The notes beneath the pieces were generated by a model. That model was not told the DNA's origin and searched no databases. It worked only from the letters and a program-made list of their open reading frames with translations. The position numbers and the translations under genes were made by a program. 64,000 bases of DNA from Icerya purchasi (lineage: Eukaryota > Arthropoda > Insecta > Hemiptera > Monophlebidae), in assembly GCA_039619475.1 (NCBI GenBank), contig CM077115.1, positions 136,350,172 to 136,414,171 of the forward strand. Direction: 5' to 3'. Of the stretch, positions 1 to 11,649 are shown piece by piece (within the stretch, counting starts at the first letter, position 1; every line of letters begins with the position of its first letter).

Positions 1-700
1 ACGGAATTCAGAAATATGTCGGAGCTGCGTTTGTCATACCTAATGTATAACTGTAAAGTTAAGCTCGGTCGAGAAGCTGAACTGATTGCTCTACAGATAA
101 GGCGTATGAGATAATATATGTATGTATATACAATGGCTTAAATCGGTATAAAAGAATTTTAATTTGTAGCAATAGCTTCGCCGGTCCATTCTAATTTTGA
201 GTATAAGTGTCATCTCCGCTAACGCATGACATTAAAAATAAGCACTGTGGGTTCTCAGTCATTGCGCTAATCGCCAGCTGAATGAGCTCGTAGATGATGT
301 GGCCATGGAGATACCACTCCTACCTTCTACTAATTTGGCATGTAAAGCTAAAGAGAACACAAATAATGACTGGTATGGTGTCCTAATGTTGCGTGGGGAC
401 TTTTTACATGACAGTACAGCCGTTAACTTAATCCACGATTCTACAATATATCGACGGAAATACCGAATAATACGGAGGTTTGTCACTAGTTTGCGGATAA
501 GGCATACAAGAATTAAGTTAAACTTTGAGGACAATAACAATTCTGACCCAAAATTGTTCCACTCATATTTCTTGTCGCGATGACGTTAATCGCATTTTAT
601 TTAATTGCAGAAAACACGGAGCTTAGAAAAAATACATAATAAATTTATGTCTGCAGGTATTTGCCGACCTTATGTGACATTGATTATACTGTGCTGTGGT
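1..700 (+). pseudogene. Decayed I-type LINE tail: RNase H and C-terminal region
   Basis: This is the 3' coding part of a non-LTR retrotransposon, broken by frameshifts. Near 17-50 one frame reads VGAAFVIPN, like the first strand of an RNase H domain. A shifted frame then gives REAELIAL near 83-110, the usual second RNase H helix. At 493-526 the frame reads RIRHTRIKLNF, which matches the basic stretch after RNase H in I-like LINEs. At 573-610 a shifted frame gives CRDDVNRILFNC, the closing Cys/His motif. No complete reading frame remains. The longest open stretch, 299-583, is only part of it. It lies just downstream of the SBSPON-like gene in the opposite orientation. The piece may continue to the left of the window. 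Family assignment to the I/RNase H group is good; the exact clade is not certain. Confidence 0.65.
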
Positions 701-1689
701 GACCGTGAGAAGCTGCATATTCATCTTATTAAGAGCACAGAGGATTATTATATTTCAATTATTTATAAGTAATGCATATATTTAGTTTTTCGCTTTTAAT
801 TCTTGTTTTGATTTACTAAACGGGGATTTGTTACTTTTTGATTTTCTTTTACATTGCTGCTTTAAATTATTTTATAAAGCAGGTATTATAGACAACGGTA
901 AAGTGGGCTGATGTTTCGTGGCAATAAGAAGAAGAAAAAAAAAAACAAAACACGAAACATGTTTCGCAAAACGCATTTTGGACCAATTTTAAACGTTGCA
1001 ACTGCAACCTAAATACGTATGTGCGTTTAAACAAACTAGTACGAGTAGGGTTTGCGCATGACCTTTTAAGAAAGATCAGTAGTTTTATCTAATTAATCTT
1101 TCTCCGTTTTAAAGATTGAGATCAAAACTAAGACTATCTCGACACTGGCACCAAATGTGATCATTCTAGCAAAAATTCCTGCCAGTTCCGTTTCGACCGA
1201 TTTTCTCAAGAGCGGCGCGAAAGGTTTCCTTTAAGGAATTTCCAGTAAGGATGTGCCGAATTCGCCACTGTATTTGTTCGTGAACTGCTCTGCCCGGTTT
1301 AAAATAAGTCGGGATTGATTTTTTTTTTCTTCGATTATTACGTACTGATGTTGATTAATGCGATCTTATGTAACGCGTCGATCTATTTTTAAAGGTACAG
1401 CATGAACCAGGAATCTATGTAGTAGTTCAGTTCGTTCATTCGGAACGGAGTTGCAAAAAATTTTTTGCACGCGCGCTTCAGACCATAAATAGTAAATGTA
1501 CGAAAGAAGGAGAGAGGAAAATTAACAAATAATAAAAAACAATAGTTTACTCGGGAATTGTCAACAGGGCAGGAGGGGGTATATATAGGACACGGGTAGT
1601 AGTGGGTAGGGGGTAAAAAAGTATTCTTTCGTCGTTGGATATGCGTGGTAATTAATTACGCAATTTATCGCGTGTGTACGAGAGTTAAT
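701..1689. other. 3' flank of the SBSPON-like gene, no coding signal
   Basis: A+T-rich sequence following the stop codon of the minus-strand SBSPON-like gene, so it probably includes its 3' UTR. I see no open frame that resembles a protein and no unambiguous polyadenylation site. Confidence 0.4.
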
Positions 1690-1916
1690 TCAGACGAAAA
1701 CAAAGTTTGGACTTTCTGTGCATAGCGGGCACTTGGTAGAAGCGGTCGATGTGTGCAAGTGCGAGGCTGAATCAATTCGAACCCACTTTCCATGACAATG
1801 AGCTGCTGACAGCGCCGACCATCTTGTCGCACGGTCCATTGTTCCGTGTCCAGTGCACCGGTATCCTAATGAAGGTCTCATCGCTTCATTTTCGCAGACC
1901 ACGCAAACTCTGTCTC
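1690..1916 (-). CDS. SBSPON: SBSPON-like protein, terminal coding exon (C-terminal Cys-rich domain)
   Basis: This is the last coding exon of a secreted extracellular-matrix type protein of the SBSPON family (somatomedin-B plus thrombospondin type-1 repeats). The exon follows a pyrimidine-rich acceptor ending AAAG at 1917-1920 and runs 75 codons to TGA at 1690-1692. It begins in the middle of a Gly codon that is completed by the last base of the exon at 12653-12729. Visible motifs in order are VCVVC, AM, RCTGHG, W.A, CHGKW, a CPLC pair and the terminal FVFV. This order of Cys pairs, the CxGxW motif and the aliphatic/Phe ending match the C-terminus of vertebrate SBSPON as I remember it. The exon is richer in G+C than its flanks. 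A longer open frame extends to 2004, but that part lies in the intron. Upstream SMB and TSP1 exons are not visible here. The acceptor AAAG is weaker than CAG. Confidence 0.78.
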
Positions 1917-2193
1917 CTTTAAAAGACAAAAGAAAATACACGTAAATAATTGTTTCATTTATTGAAATACGCATTCGAGTATGTGCCGTCACATGCGGCT
2001 CCAATTTTTAAAAAAGTCATTTACTTATGTGATATACATATATAAGTGTGTACATTTATGGTGAAGCAATTCGAAAGGGAAGCCGCCCCAAAAATTAATC
2101 TGTAAATCAGGTTTACAGCATACTGCAGTAACTGAAATCGAAGATAGTTACAAAACAATAAAATTATAAACGATATAGTAAACATTTAAACCG

Positions 2194-2221
2194 AATATAT
2201 ATATATATATATATATATATA
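2194..2221. repeat. (TA)n microsatellite
   Basis: About 28 bp of alternating TA in the intron. Confidence 0.9.
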
Positions 2222-2514
2222 GATGATTATTCTAAAAACGTTCTCAGGATATCCCCAGCGGCGAAATGTATATTAATGAAGACAAATTTAGTTCATTTGT
2301 TTCGGAAAGATGTAATTATTCATCAATAGAAATGAGGAATATCACTATAAATGAATCGAATTACTTGATTTAGTTTGAAAAAATAATAAAAATGTTGACA
2401 TAAATATTAACGATGAATAATATAAGTAAATTAGGTTATTAAGATAAATTTAGGATATAGAGTTAAATGTAATACTCTTGGCACTCTATAGATGTATATT
2501 TCATAAAGTAATAA

Positions 2515-3010
2515 ATTCAAATAATAAAAGTATCATAATAAAATGTTTTTTTAAAAAAAAAGAAATACCAGCTTCAAGATTTATCATAAAAATTTAATAA
2601 AAGCGCACTAAAAAGTAAAAAATAATTACTCCCGATAAAAAATATATATCAGAGTGTTATATCACCTTAAGGGTGACATCGTAATTCTTATACAACACTG
2701 ATACCTTAATTAAAGTCGGCGTCAAATTCATATTAAAATATTAATTAAAAACTGCATTAAATATTCATTAAACCGTTCCTAGATATCGTAATATGTAATA
2801 TGATGCCGACTCTAATTAAGGTATCAGTGTTGTATAAGAATTACGATAATGTCACCTTTAAGGGTATATCACTTTGAAATACATTTTTAAATTATTTTCT
2901 ACTTTTTAGTGCTATTCTATTAAATTTTTATAATAAATCTTGAAGTCGGTATTTTTTAAAAAAAAAAAAAAAAACATTTTATTTTATAATTTTTAGTATT
3001 ATATTTGAAT
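2515..3010. repeat. Foldback/MITE-like inverted repeat
   Basis: The arms 2515-2724 and 2801-3010 are imperfect reverse complements separated by a 76-bp spacer. The inner part is the best conserved: TTATACAACACTGATACCTT on the left is matched by its complement on the right. A homopolymer (T/A run) sits symmetrically in both arms. No transposase frame is present. A piece of the outer arm, including GAAGTCGGTATT, recurs near 37280-37327, so this is a dispersed family. Target duplications were not identified. Confidence 0.75.
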
Positions 3011-3360
3011 TTTTTTCTTGCTAAATTTCAACATTTTTGTGACATTATTTGTCATATTTCATGCTTTAAAAAAAATAAATAATCATTTTTTTTTTTTTTT
3101 TAAACTGCATTTCAACGGTAAAAACATCAAAAGCTACATTTCCATAGTAAAATTTGGTAAATTGGTAGTATTTCAAGTTAATCGCCTGTATTATACTAAT
3201 AAAAAATAATAAGAAAAAAGAATTACTCACGGGGACCAAATTTGTTCACATTTTTGACAGATATTCAGTATATGTTCATTTAATTTTCAACAGTATTCGT
3301 ATAGTCCGAGTGGTTCACTTTTTAATAGATAAAGAATCGGGTAAAATCGGTCCATATAAA

Positions 3361-4060
3361 TGCGAGGCACGTTCAAAAAGTAAGTTTCCCATCCCCGTAA
3401 AACCGGTTAGAATAAACTTGCGGGAGTGGACGAGGTCTCATTTTGCAGCTACAACATTCTCAAGTTTAAACTAGTGTGTCTAAACGGCAATAGTGTATGC
3501 CTTTTTCGTTTTTGAGTTACGTAAATTAATCATGAGTGAAATTCTGAAAGTTGCTGCCGACTACGAGATGCACTCAGCGCTATTCGCTTTTTAAACCATA
3601 AAAAAATTGCACCAATTGGAAATCATCGATCAATAAATAGTGGAAGTTTATGGTGATGAGTGTTCATGTTCGCAAATGGTGCGGTGAATTCCGAGGAGGT
3701 AGAACGAATATAGAGGACGAACAACGGAGCTGCAGACCATCCGTAATCTCGAAACGAACTAGTGCGAAAAATTGAACCAAACAATTTCCGATCTTCTTGA
3801 CCACATGTAAAAAAATTCGAGACCAACGAGGAGTTGGAAAATTTCGTTCTTCCCTGGTTACAAAATTCAGTGGCAAGTTTCTACGAGAAGGTATTTTTAT
3901 AAGTTAATTTCTCAACTGGACAAATGATACAATTTAAAAGGTGAATATATGAAAAAGTAATTAAAAGTATGCTGAAGTCAGTGTAGGTGTTCGTTTTTTT
4001 TAGCTTTATTAGTTTCGAAAATAAAAAATAGGGAACTTTACTTATTGAAAGTCCTTCGTA
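3361..4060 (+). mobile_element. Internally deleted mariner element
   Basis: The imperfect terminal inverted repeats are GTTCAAAAAGTAAGTTTCCC at the left (from about 3371) and, on the complement of the right end, CTTTCAATAAGTAAAGTTCC. Between them lie scraps of a mariner transposase on the plus strand. ATGAGTGAA is at 3532. VRKWCGEFRGGRT, from the DNA-binding half, is near 3671-3711. After a large deletion comes FETNEELENFVLPW, which resembles the C-terminal helix region. The central catalytic D,D34D part is missing and several frameshifts are present, so the copy is dead. At 700 bp it is about half the usual 1.3 kb. A TA target duplication is not clear at the left edge. Confidence 0.75.
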
Positions 4061-4129
4061 TAAGTTATACGCGAGCATAGATTAAAAAAAAAAAAGCGCG
4101 ACGAACGTACAACCTTATTTATTTATTAT

Positions 4130-4990
4130 TACAAAAAAAAAAAACAGCGCTTTCGGCTACTTATCGGGCCATATGAAACCGGAGACTACAAGAGGTATTA
4201 GATTAGGTGTAGGAGTTTAAGGTTTTTCAAAAAGAGAAAGAGGTTGTCTAGGTGAGTATAGTCTTCAGAAAAAGAATTTCGGGAATGGAGTGTGGAAGAT
4301 TAAGAGAGAATCTTTGAGATCGAAGTGAAGGGCACGATAGTAAGATGTGCGATATGTTGAAAAGGTGGTTTTGACAGAAAGGACAGATGGAAAAGGATCA
4401 AGACGTTGGATTAAATGAGAATGAGTGAGGGCCGTATGGGAGATTCTAAGTCGGGTAAGAATGATGTTCTTCTTTTTGGATCGGATTGGACTGGAAGCAG
4501 GAACTAAGGCATTTGGTTTAATCGTTAAGAGTTGATTAGATGGTTGAGATGACCAAGATTGTTGCTAGGAATGGGAAATCGGGTACTTCATATAGGATCT
4601 GATATCAAAAGAAGTAGACAGAGAGATAATGTCAGGAAGGTAGGAAGCGTCTCTGGCTGCTTGATCGATAATTTCATTACCAGAGATTCCTACATGACTA
4701 GGGATCCATATGAAATTGATCACGATATTAGCAAGTCTGAGGGAGTTGAGTAGAAGGAAAATGCGTTGTACGCTAGGATGGGAAAAATGTGGATTCGGTG
4801 GTAATGCTAGGAAACTACTGAGTGAGTCAGAATTTATGAGACATCTGAAGTGAGGATCAGAAGAAGTTAAAAATTTGAGGCATTTTAGGATGGTAAAGCG
4901 TTCGGCAGTAAATATAGAACAGTGTTTAGGAAAACGAAATTTTAGTATGGAGTTGAGGGCTGAGAAAGCACATCCTACAGAACGTGTAAC
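4130..4990 (-). pseudogene. I-type LINE remnant: RNase H domain and C-terminus
   Basis: Read on the minus strand from about 4985, broken frames give CSIFTAERFTIL, then NFIWIPSHVGISGNEIIDQA near 4720-4650. These are the canonical RNase H motifs WIPSHxGxxGNExxDxxA. Further on, near 4470-4390, RLRISHTALTHSHLIQRL matches the basic/His region that follows RNase H in I-like elements. The end toward 4110-4140 carries (TAA)-like repeats, as is usual for I-type 3' ends. The reverse transcriptase part is absent, so the copy is 5'-truncated. It lies in the SBSPON-like intron in the same orientation as that gene. Confidence 0.75.
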
Positions 4991-5240
4991 CTTCTTCTTT
5001 TTGAAAGTCCGGAAATTTCCATGATATTTTTTCGCATTTTTTGACGAATACTCAATTTATGTTCACCGATTTTCATCATTACTCACATGGTACCTAAGTT
5101 TGAGTACTCACTTCCTAATGGACAAAGAGAATAAAAAAAATCGTTCCATATAAATATGAGTTATGCGCCAAAAAAAAAAAAAAAAAAAAAAAAACTTACG
5201 CGACGAATGTACATAATCTCCTTTTTTTTTTGGAAGTCGG

Positions 5241-5399
5241 TAAAAATTATATAAAAACACACAAATCATATTAGAAATATTAAAAAAACATCGACTAGTT
5301 TCGACGAATCGAATTATCGAATTATCCAATTCGTCGAAACTAGTCGATGTTTTTTTGTTAATACTTTTAAAATGATTTGTGTGATTTTTGTATAATTTT
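5241..5399. repeat. Near-perfect 70-bp-arm hairpin
   Basis: The left arm 5241-5309 and right arm 5329-5399 are almost exact reverse complements with a 19-bp loop. The innermost 28 bp match perfectly (for example CATCGACTAGTTTCGACGAA against its complement). No coding potential. It is preceded by a T-run and GGAAGTCGG, a short motif also seen near 2943, 13835 and 37314. It could be a MITE or the source of a small hairpin RNA. Confidence 0.75.
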
Positions 5400-6910
5400 C
5401 TACGATACTTTTATTATTTATGTTCGATACATAATATTGTGAATTTTGTGAAATATAAATTTAGGATAACTGTTTCGGATTTTCGGCGGGTACTAAAATT
5501 CACTTGTTTTTAGCTGGAAAAGAAAATCAAACGAAAAAAAAAAAAAATACTAGAGCGTAGTGATAAAAATAAAATGCGTGATCTAAAATTGAAATAGATC
5601 CAAAATTTAACAAGCACGTTGTTAGTTACGAGTACGCTATATACAATAAGAAAATTAAAGCATGTACAGTGGAAATCGGTTATAAAGAATTTGAAGGGCA
5701 ATATTGGGAGTACTTTGATTTTTGAATACCTAAGAAAACTGTCACACTCCGGTTATAAAACTTTTGTAAAATATTATACGGAATCATTTTTTTCACTGAT
5801 TAAAGACGTACTTAATTTATTTATAATCGTAAATAGACGATTTTTTTTTGTTTCGTAAATAAATTTAAAGCGCAAACATTACATTTTTTCTATGTACGTG
5901 AAAGTACACAATTATGAGAAAAAAATAAAACCTAAATATAAAATAAGTATAAAAAGGAGGGGGGGAGGGAATTAAAAAATTACTACACATCGGTAGGTCA
6001 ATTTTTCTTTATTTTTGAAAAAATTGGTCGATTTTTTACGATAACGAGATAAGTAGTGTAGGCTTTATTATTATTATTTTTTAATATTCTTTATCATGTC
6101 TGTACAACAGAGATTTTCATCAGCTTTACAACTTATAAATTTTATTTTTTCTATAACTCATATCCTTTTTCTATCATCTCCCCCCCCGGCCCATCGGCTG
6201 GCGACGCCCTTGCACATGTCTATTTCATTCTGTACAAATTTTATTTTTTCATTTTGTTAAATTTATCTGCAAAAACCGTTCAAAGTTAAATTTTGTGCCT
6301 TTAGGCCGTTATAAACGGTAATTATTTAATTTTGCTTATAGTAACCGATTTCTCATTATAATCGTAGTAACTAACAGAAATTATAAGATATGTTTACTTT
6401 TATGGAGTTCTGCTGGCTCTTATTCGTCTCTATTACGACGTTGTCGTTATAACCGATTTTCGCTGTACACTAAAATAATCAAAACTGTATTTGCACGTTC
6501 AGTTTCAATAATGTAGTCCGAAACGAGTCACATAGTTAATAATTTTTACCATTTCAATATATCGCGCCTGATGTAATTATAATTGCATTTAAATGAATAA
6601 TTTACATGAATTGGATTCGAATTCGTTTTCAAGTAATTATATCGTGGCAGATTATCATGATTTATATAAAAATACATCAACTTTGGTCAAAAGTAAAATT
6701 GCTGCTTTGAAAAAAGACACTTCCTCATCATCCTCTTGTTGAAAGCGGTCGTTTTTTTTCTTTCTTGAATTATGTTACATTTGAAGCGTAAACGAGAAGG
6801 CCGAAGTCTGAATAAGAATGGCTTTGCCGGAAGTGTCGATTTTCATGTTGCTTCATTTTCGACTGAATTAATTACATTAAATGAAACAGTGAAAATCAAA
6901 CTATTTCGAC
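5400..6910. other. Intronic sequence without recognised features
   Basis: A+T-rich with several homopolymer runs. The open frames here, such as 5619-5858, show no recognisable motif or codon bias and I do not call them. Confidence 0.4.
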
Positions 6911-6990
6911 GTGTAAAAATCTAGATTACACAAGTGTAAAAATCTAGAATACACAAGTGTAAAAATCTAGAATACACAAGTGTAAAAATG
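6911..6990. repeat. 23-bp tandem repeat, 3.5 copies
   Basis: The unit GTGTAAAAATCTAGAATACA plus CAA starts at 6911, 6934, 6957 and (partial) 6980. Copies differ by one or two bases. Each full unit carries the palindrome TCTAGA or a one-base variant. Confidence 0.9.
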
Positions 6991-8870
6991 TAAAATTTGA
7001 AAAAAGTACAATTCCGAAAGAACGAACATTTATATCGTATTTCAAAAAATTAGCAAATACAACACTGGTTACATTGCAAACCTCTTTCTGTACCTATCTC
7101 CTAGTTAGTGTGTGTAAACAGGCACTATTGTAATAATTCTCGCCGTTCGAGGTCGTTACATGTGAGTCGTTAACGCTCAACGATTCATAAACACGATCAC
7201 CGCGACGGCAAAGTATGGGGTTCGCCACGAATTTAATTTCGGAAAATCGCGCGTCGTAAATATACATAATAAATATAAACACCTCTATACTCGTTGTCGG
7301 AATTACATTTATATTCCGTGTATTCCTGTCAGCGATTTTTGTTGATGCTTTTTATATGAATTATACAATTACACAGAAAAGATACGTTCTCGGCACTGTT
7401 CATTTGGGTTCATGTTCTCCCTACTGCTACGTTTAATAAGTGCCGTGGAATTTCCTCTTCAATGAATATCGTAGATATGTCGGTGCACACTTGAAATTTA
7501 GCCCAACAAAGGCGCCGGGTCCATCACGCTGTTGAAAAAATTGCAAGTTGCGCATCTATTATGCATGCGGATGTGCCAAATGCTAGCGGTCCTTTACGAC
7601 ACGCGCTGGTAGAAGAGGAACAATTTCGAGAAAAATACTAGTACGATATATCGATAAGTATATATAAATTTTCGAGAAAGTCGTGTTATTCTCGAGCAAC
7701 ACGCTGCATATAATGTTCGTAAAGAACAGTCTGTAGCCGAGTTTAATGAACTGTATATTACATAAAAGAAGACATCGCTTGCAGCTATAGTTTCATTTTA
7801 GTCAGTGTACCGGGTGAAGGGTGCAGCAGAACGTTTGTTACATTTCGTTCGTAAAATGGAAAATCAAAAACAAGTGGATGAATGCGAGGATACTACTACC
7901 CTTAGCTCGCATTAAAAGCAATAACGAAACCGAATTTCGAATGGTTTGATCGAATTCCTCTTTATAGTACGGCCATTCGCACTATTTCTCTGTGTGGCTT
8001 GGTTTATGTGTATGTCGGTGTGTGTATGTATCTGTGTGCGCGGTTATGTAAATCCATTTGCTGTTTTGTTATTTTGCCCTTCGGCCGCTGTTGACCATAG
8101 ACAAATGTGACGATATTGCTCGCTATGTTCGGTGAATTTTAATTAACTGTAGCATTAAATCGCAATGCACAGATTTAACGAACATCTGAACATTTTTTTC
8201 TAGTCTATAATGTTCGCTTAATTACCAGCATCAATCATTTCAGCATTCGATAACTTTGTACCCCCCCCCCCCCCCATCAAATAGAGAATGGTCGTTCTGT
8301 GACCGCGTAAAAACATAAATCATCCGAAATGGAGAATGACCATTTTATAGTGCTGTAGCTTTCATTCTCGTTGAAAAAGCAATTATGCTCGAACTCTCTG
8401 CCGCGGGGGGGTTGCTTAAGTAATGATGTGCAAACAGATTTGGATACGGGCTGTACGGTGCAGGATAGGTTGCGATTCATTTGAGGATACTTTTGATTGG
8501 ACGTTTGGTTTTTATTTCATTTTGCAAAAAAACCGCGCTATTTTTAACTGAGACGGCTATTACATATGTGCGCTTGGTTTTTAAATCTAGGGGCGGCTGA
8601 TTACTCTGCTAGACATTGTACGAAATAACCCGCTGCAGATAATCGTTGTTGATTGGCTAATTATTCCTAAAACGTATGCGGACGTTTTGAAGAAATGTGT
8701 ATCACTACAAAAAAAAAATATATAACGTATTCCGAGATTACGTTTAAGCATTTAAAAAGCGACAACACACACTAGAAAGCCCGATGGGCTAAAATTAAAA
8801 TATGCAAGGGTTTTGTGAAAAGAATACACTTTCTGTTTTAGGGAACTAATTTATTAAAAGCTCTTTCTTC
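6991..8870. other. Intronic sequence, nothing recognised
   Basis: Mixed composition with a poly-C tract at about 8263-8276 and a short TG-rich stretch near 8000-8045. No convincing gene, RNA or transposon end was seen. Confidence 0.4.
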
Positions 8871-8879
8871 AAACAAATG

Positions 8880-9885
8880 AGATGGCGACCCGAATGTTCT
8901 TTTTATTCTGTATAAATCTATTATTCGCTCCAAGCTTGATCACTGTTCCCACGTCTACGACAGTGCTCCTAAACATCTTCATTCCAAACTCGATAGAGCC
9001 CAGAATTCGTGTTGCCTCGTGTTCTGAAATCCTCTCCTATTCCTACAATGCTTTCGGAAGCTAACATTCATCCTTCACACATTTGAAGATCCTTCCTCGG
9101 GGATCGCTTCCGTATTAAAAGTCTCCTGTTAAGTTTTCTAAATTAGTTTCTGCCTATTCCTACCTTTTAACTAATTGGCGGTTTTCCTTCCCGAGGATTA
9201 CTTTATTCTTTCTCATGTTTCTCGGCGTCTTTCTCCTTATTCGCCATTCATCTGTACATACCATAAATTCCCGTTTTTTACATTCAGCTGTTCAGGCCTT
9301 TTACATTCTCCTAATTTATTTTTCCTTTCAGCTCATATTAAATTTTCACCTCTAATCGCCTTAAGCTTCTTCTATCTTTTTTATGGTTCCAGGAGCGATG
9401 AGGGCGTCGTAGCCTCCTTCCTTGTTTCTTCTCTTCTATACTATGAACTTTATAAACGTCCTTCCTTCTGTTCTATTTTTACTGCAGAATCGTATGCAAT
9501 ACTCCGTGTCGTTCTTTTCATCGTACTTTACTTCTATAGTAAGAAGTATTTTATCTGCTTCGACTCTGTGAGTGTCTTGTAGGCCACATCCTAACCTTTT
9601 CCATCCCTTTCATATGACAACACTTTACTTTCCATTCGTTCCTTAACTGGCAGTCTTTTTCTAGGTCGTTCCATTCAAATCGATCTTCTTTGGATTCCCA
9701 GTCATTAAGCTGCCTACTCTTTTTTATACTTCCTGCATCCTTTCCTTTCTTTCACCAGATGTTGTTTCAGCTTTAGCAGAGTTCATTTCCTCCATTTTCC
9801 TGTATATATTAAAATTTAACTCTCTTCCTTCTTCCCAATTCTTGGATGATGGGTCTGCCCTTGGTTGTCCCCCCCCCCAAAAAAA
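8880..9885 (+). pseudogene. RNase H LINE remnant: RT thumb and RNase H
   Basis: Broken plus-strand frames give LYKSIIRSKLDH near 8908-8943, then SAPKHLHSKLDRAQNS, the conserved end of the reverse transcriptase. After a gap there is an RNase H region with CSIFTAESYAIL near 9471-9506 and IDLLWIPSH near 9679-9705. The same segments occur, better preserved, on the minus strand at about 44279-43186 and on the plus strand at 47435-48545, so all belong to one family. Several stop codons and frameshifts rule out function. The piece ends near a C/A homopolymer at about 9870-9888. Confidence 0.7.
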
Positions 9886-10102
9886 AAGTTATTCTGTTTT
9901 ACACATACATCAATTGAGGTCAAAAAATAACCTTTTCATTGAACTTGTAACACTTTCGAAATTTTTATATTTTGCATGACCTCTGCGTATTTTTATTTTA
10001 GATAATATCCCTAAAATAAAAACTTTTTTTGTTTCAGACTCAGTTACGTATGTGAATAAAACGGTGCTTACTATATTCGCGGTGTCATCTTGTTTTTAAA
10101 AA

Positions 10103-10105
<3 letters not shown>

Positions 10106-10181
<76 letters not shown>
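10106..10181. repeat. (CT)n followed by (TA)n microsatellite
   Basis: About 48 bp of CT and then about 26 bp of TA, immediately left of a foldback arm. The frame at 10090-10311 is an artefact of this repeat. Confidence 0.95.
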
Positions 10182-10182
<1 letters not shown>

Positions 10183-10440
10183 TCGGCCATTTTGGCCTCG
10201 CAAGGGGCTGTGTCCCTTGACCCCTCTTGTTTACATTTCTATCTCTTTCTCTTCTATACTTGGTATAAAATGATCAAAATTTACAACATAATTCTAAATC
10301 GGTCCATATGAATTTAATAAATAATCACAGAAATCCTATAAAATATAACAAACGTTACATAAAGTTGGGATATTTTGCGTTACATAAAATTGAAACATTT
10401 TTTCTAATGGGAGGTAGCCTAAGAATTACGTTGTAATTAA
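10181..10440. mobile_element. TTAA foldback family, single right arm (copy 1)
   Basis: This is one arm of the foldback element whose complete copy lies at 49588-50723. It starts with the palindromic stretch ACTCGGCCATTTTGGCC, passes through tracts like CAAACGTTACATAAA, and ends with GAATTACGTTGTAA followed by TTAA at 10437-10440. The internal motif resembling TTTACAACGTAATTCTTA is present near 10280 in diverged form. The other arm is absent and a CT/TA microsatellite stands in its place. Confidence 0.75.
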
Positions 10441-10463
10441 TATATATATATATATATATATAT

Positions 10464-11242
10464 TGATACGGATTCGGTATTTACGGCGCTATCTGGCGCG
10501 ATGATGTCGAGCTAGAAATTATTCTCCGATTAAAATCATTAATTTTCGATCTCTCGGCATCAATTCTATTATTCATCGTCGTCCGAGAATACGGCCGGGA
10601 TATTTACACGACCGAATAGGTAATTTCCGACTCTCGTCGAATTTCGGGTAGTGTTAGGGGTTGTGTAAGTGTCCTGGTATGTGTGGTCCGCGACAACAGG
10701 ATAGTGCCTGTCGGCCGCGTGTGCCGTGTGTGAAGATCAGCGCTGTAGCGGCTACCTGTTATTAATTGATAAGGATACGGTAATGTACCGCGTTAGTTTT
10801 TAGAATAAAATATCGAGCCGATGGTGGCAAATTAACTGATTTAGTCGTTCGTCTGATGCATTAAATATTGTTGTGCGGTCAGTTACCCGAGCTACCGTTG
10901 TTAAAATCGCTGATTATCTAGTCGTTCGTCTTATGTGATATATGTTAAATCTCGTTGTGCGGTCGCGATACCGTTTCGATCAATATTCAGATCTAGTCGA
11001 AGTCATCGCCGCGAATGCAACCTTTTTTTTTCTAGTCCTAATGAATTTTTTTTCTTTTGTTACGCGGTTGCATTTTTTTTTGCTATGTTATAGTTGTGAT
11101 TAGATACACGTTATCTTAAAAAAGAACGGCTTCATTATTTTTTTTTATCTTTATCGGCAAATTTCATATCGTAAAAGTCTGATGCTCTGCTCGGCAGAGT
11201 TGATTCGGTCGTGGTAGTCCGTAATTTACCACTGGCGCCCGC
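10464..11242 (+). mobile_element. Possible solo LTR with adjoining primer-binding site
   Basis: The stretch begins TG at 10464 and ends CA at 11230-11231. It is followed one base later by TGGCGCCCGC, which resembles the start of a lysine-type tRNA primer-binding site of Gypsy-like retrotransposons. Inside it, an imperfect repeat of about 90 bp (GTCGTTCGTCTGATG... and GTCGTTCGTCTTATG...) lies at about 10840-10985. AATAAA is at about 10804. No gag or pol frame follows and no second LTR is seen. The G+C content is higher than in the flanks. It could instead be unique host sequence with a chance PBS-like match. Confidence 0.35.
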
Positions 11243-11358
11243 AAATAAAGAACAGTAAAAAGTCAAATCGTAACATTAGCTTCCGAAAGAGGGACCAGAA
11301 AGTCCACGAATCGTAACATTGGCTTTCCGTAGAAGAGACCCGATACTCCTCAAGTCGT

Positions 11359-11361
<3 letters not shown>
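11243..11361. repeat. Imperfect direct repeats with CGTAACA core
   Basis: Three occurrences of TCGTAACA lie near 11267, 11310 and 11356, spaced about 40-48 bp. The first two extend into CGTAACATTRGCTT. This would be the leader after the possible primer-binding site. Confidence 0.5.
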
Positions 11362-11441
<80 letters not shown>

Positions 11442-11464
11442 TGCGTATGTATGTATGTATATAT
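11362..11464. repeat. (TA)n(GT)n(TATG)n compound microsatellite
   Basis: About 30 bp TA, then about 42 bp GT, then TATG repeats. The frames at 11226-11564 are caused by it. Confidence 0.95.
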
Positions 11465-11649
11465 TAACGACGATGTAAGAAATATCAATATTTTCTTTAC
11501 TATTTTTTAATATAAAGCAAATAAACCTAAGATAATCAAATATCTGTTTTTTAATATTTTTCACTTTCGTTTAAAATGTAATGCATGGAAAATTCTATGT
11601 TAAAAAAAGTATACAAAATTTCCAAAGGATATATCTCAATGGCCATCCC

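Noticed and set aside
1917..2004. N-terminal part of the 104-codon minus frame 1690-2004
   Set aside because: It is pyrimidine-tract and intron sequence upstream of the acceptor; the match to SBSPON begins exactly at 1916.
6911..6990. CRISPR-like array
   Set aside because: A head-to-tail tandem without spacers in eukaryotic DNA.
10090..10311. Open frame with Ser-Leu and Ile-Tyr repeats
   Set aside because: Generated by the (CT)n and (TA)n microsatellite.
11226..11564. Open frames rich in Thr-His and Tyr-Ile
   Set aside because: Translation of the (TA)n(GT)n microsatellite on the minus strand.
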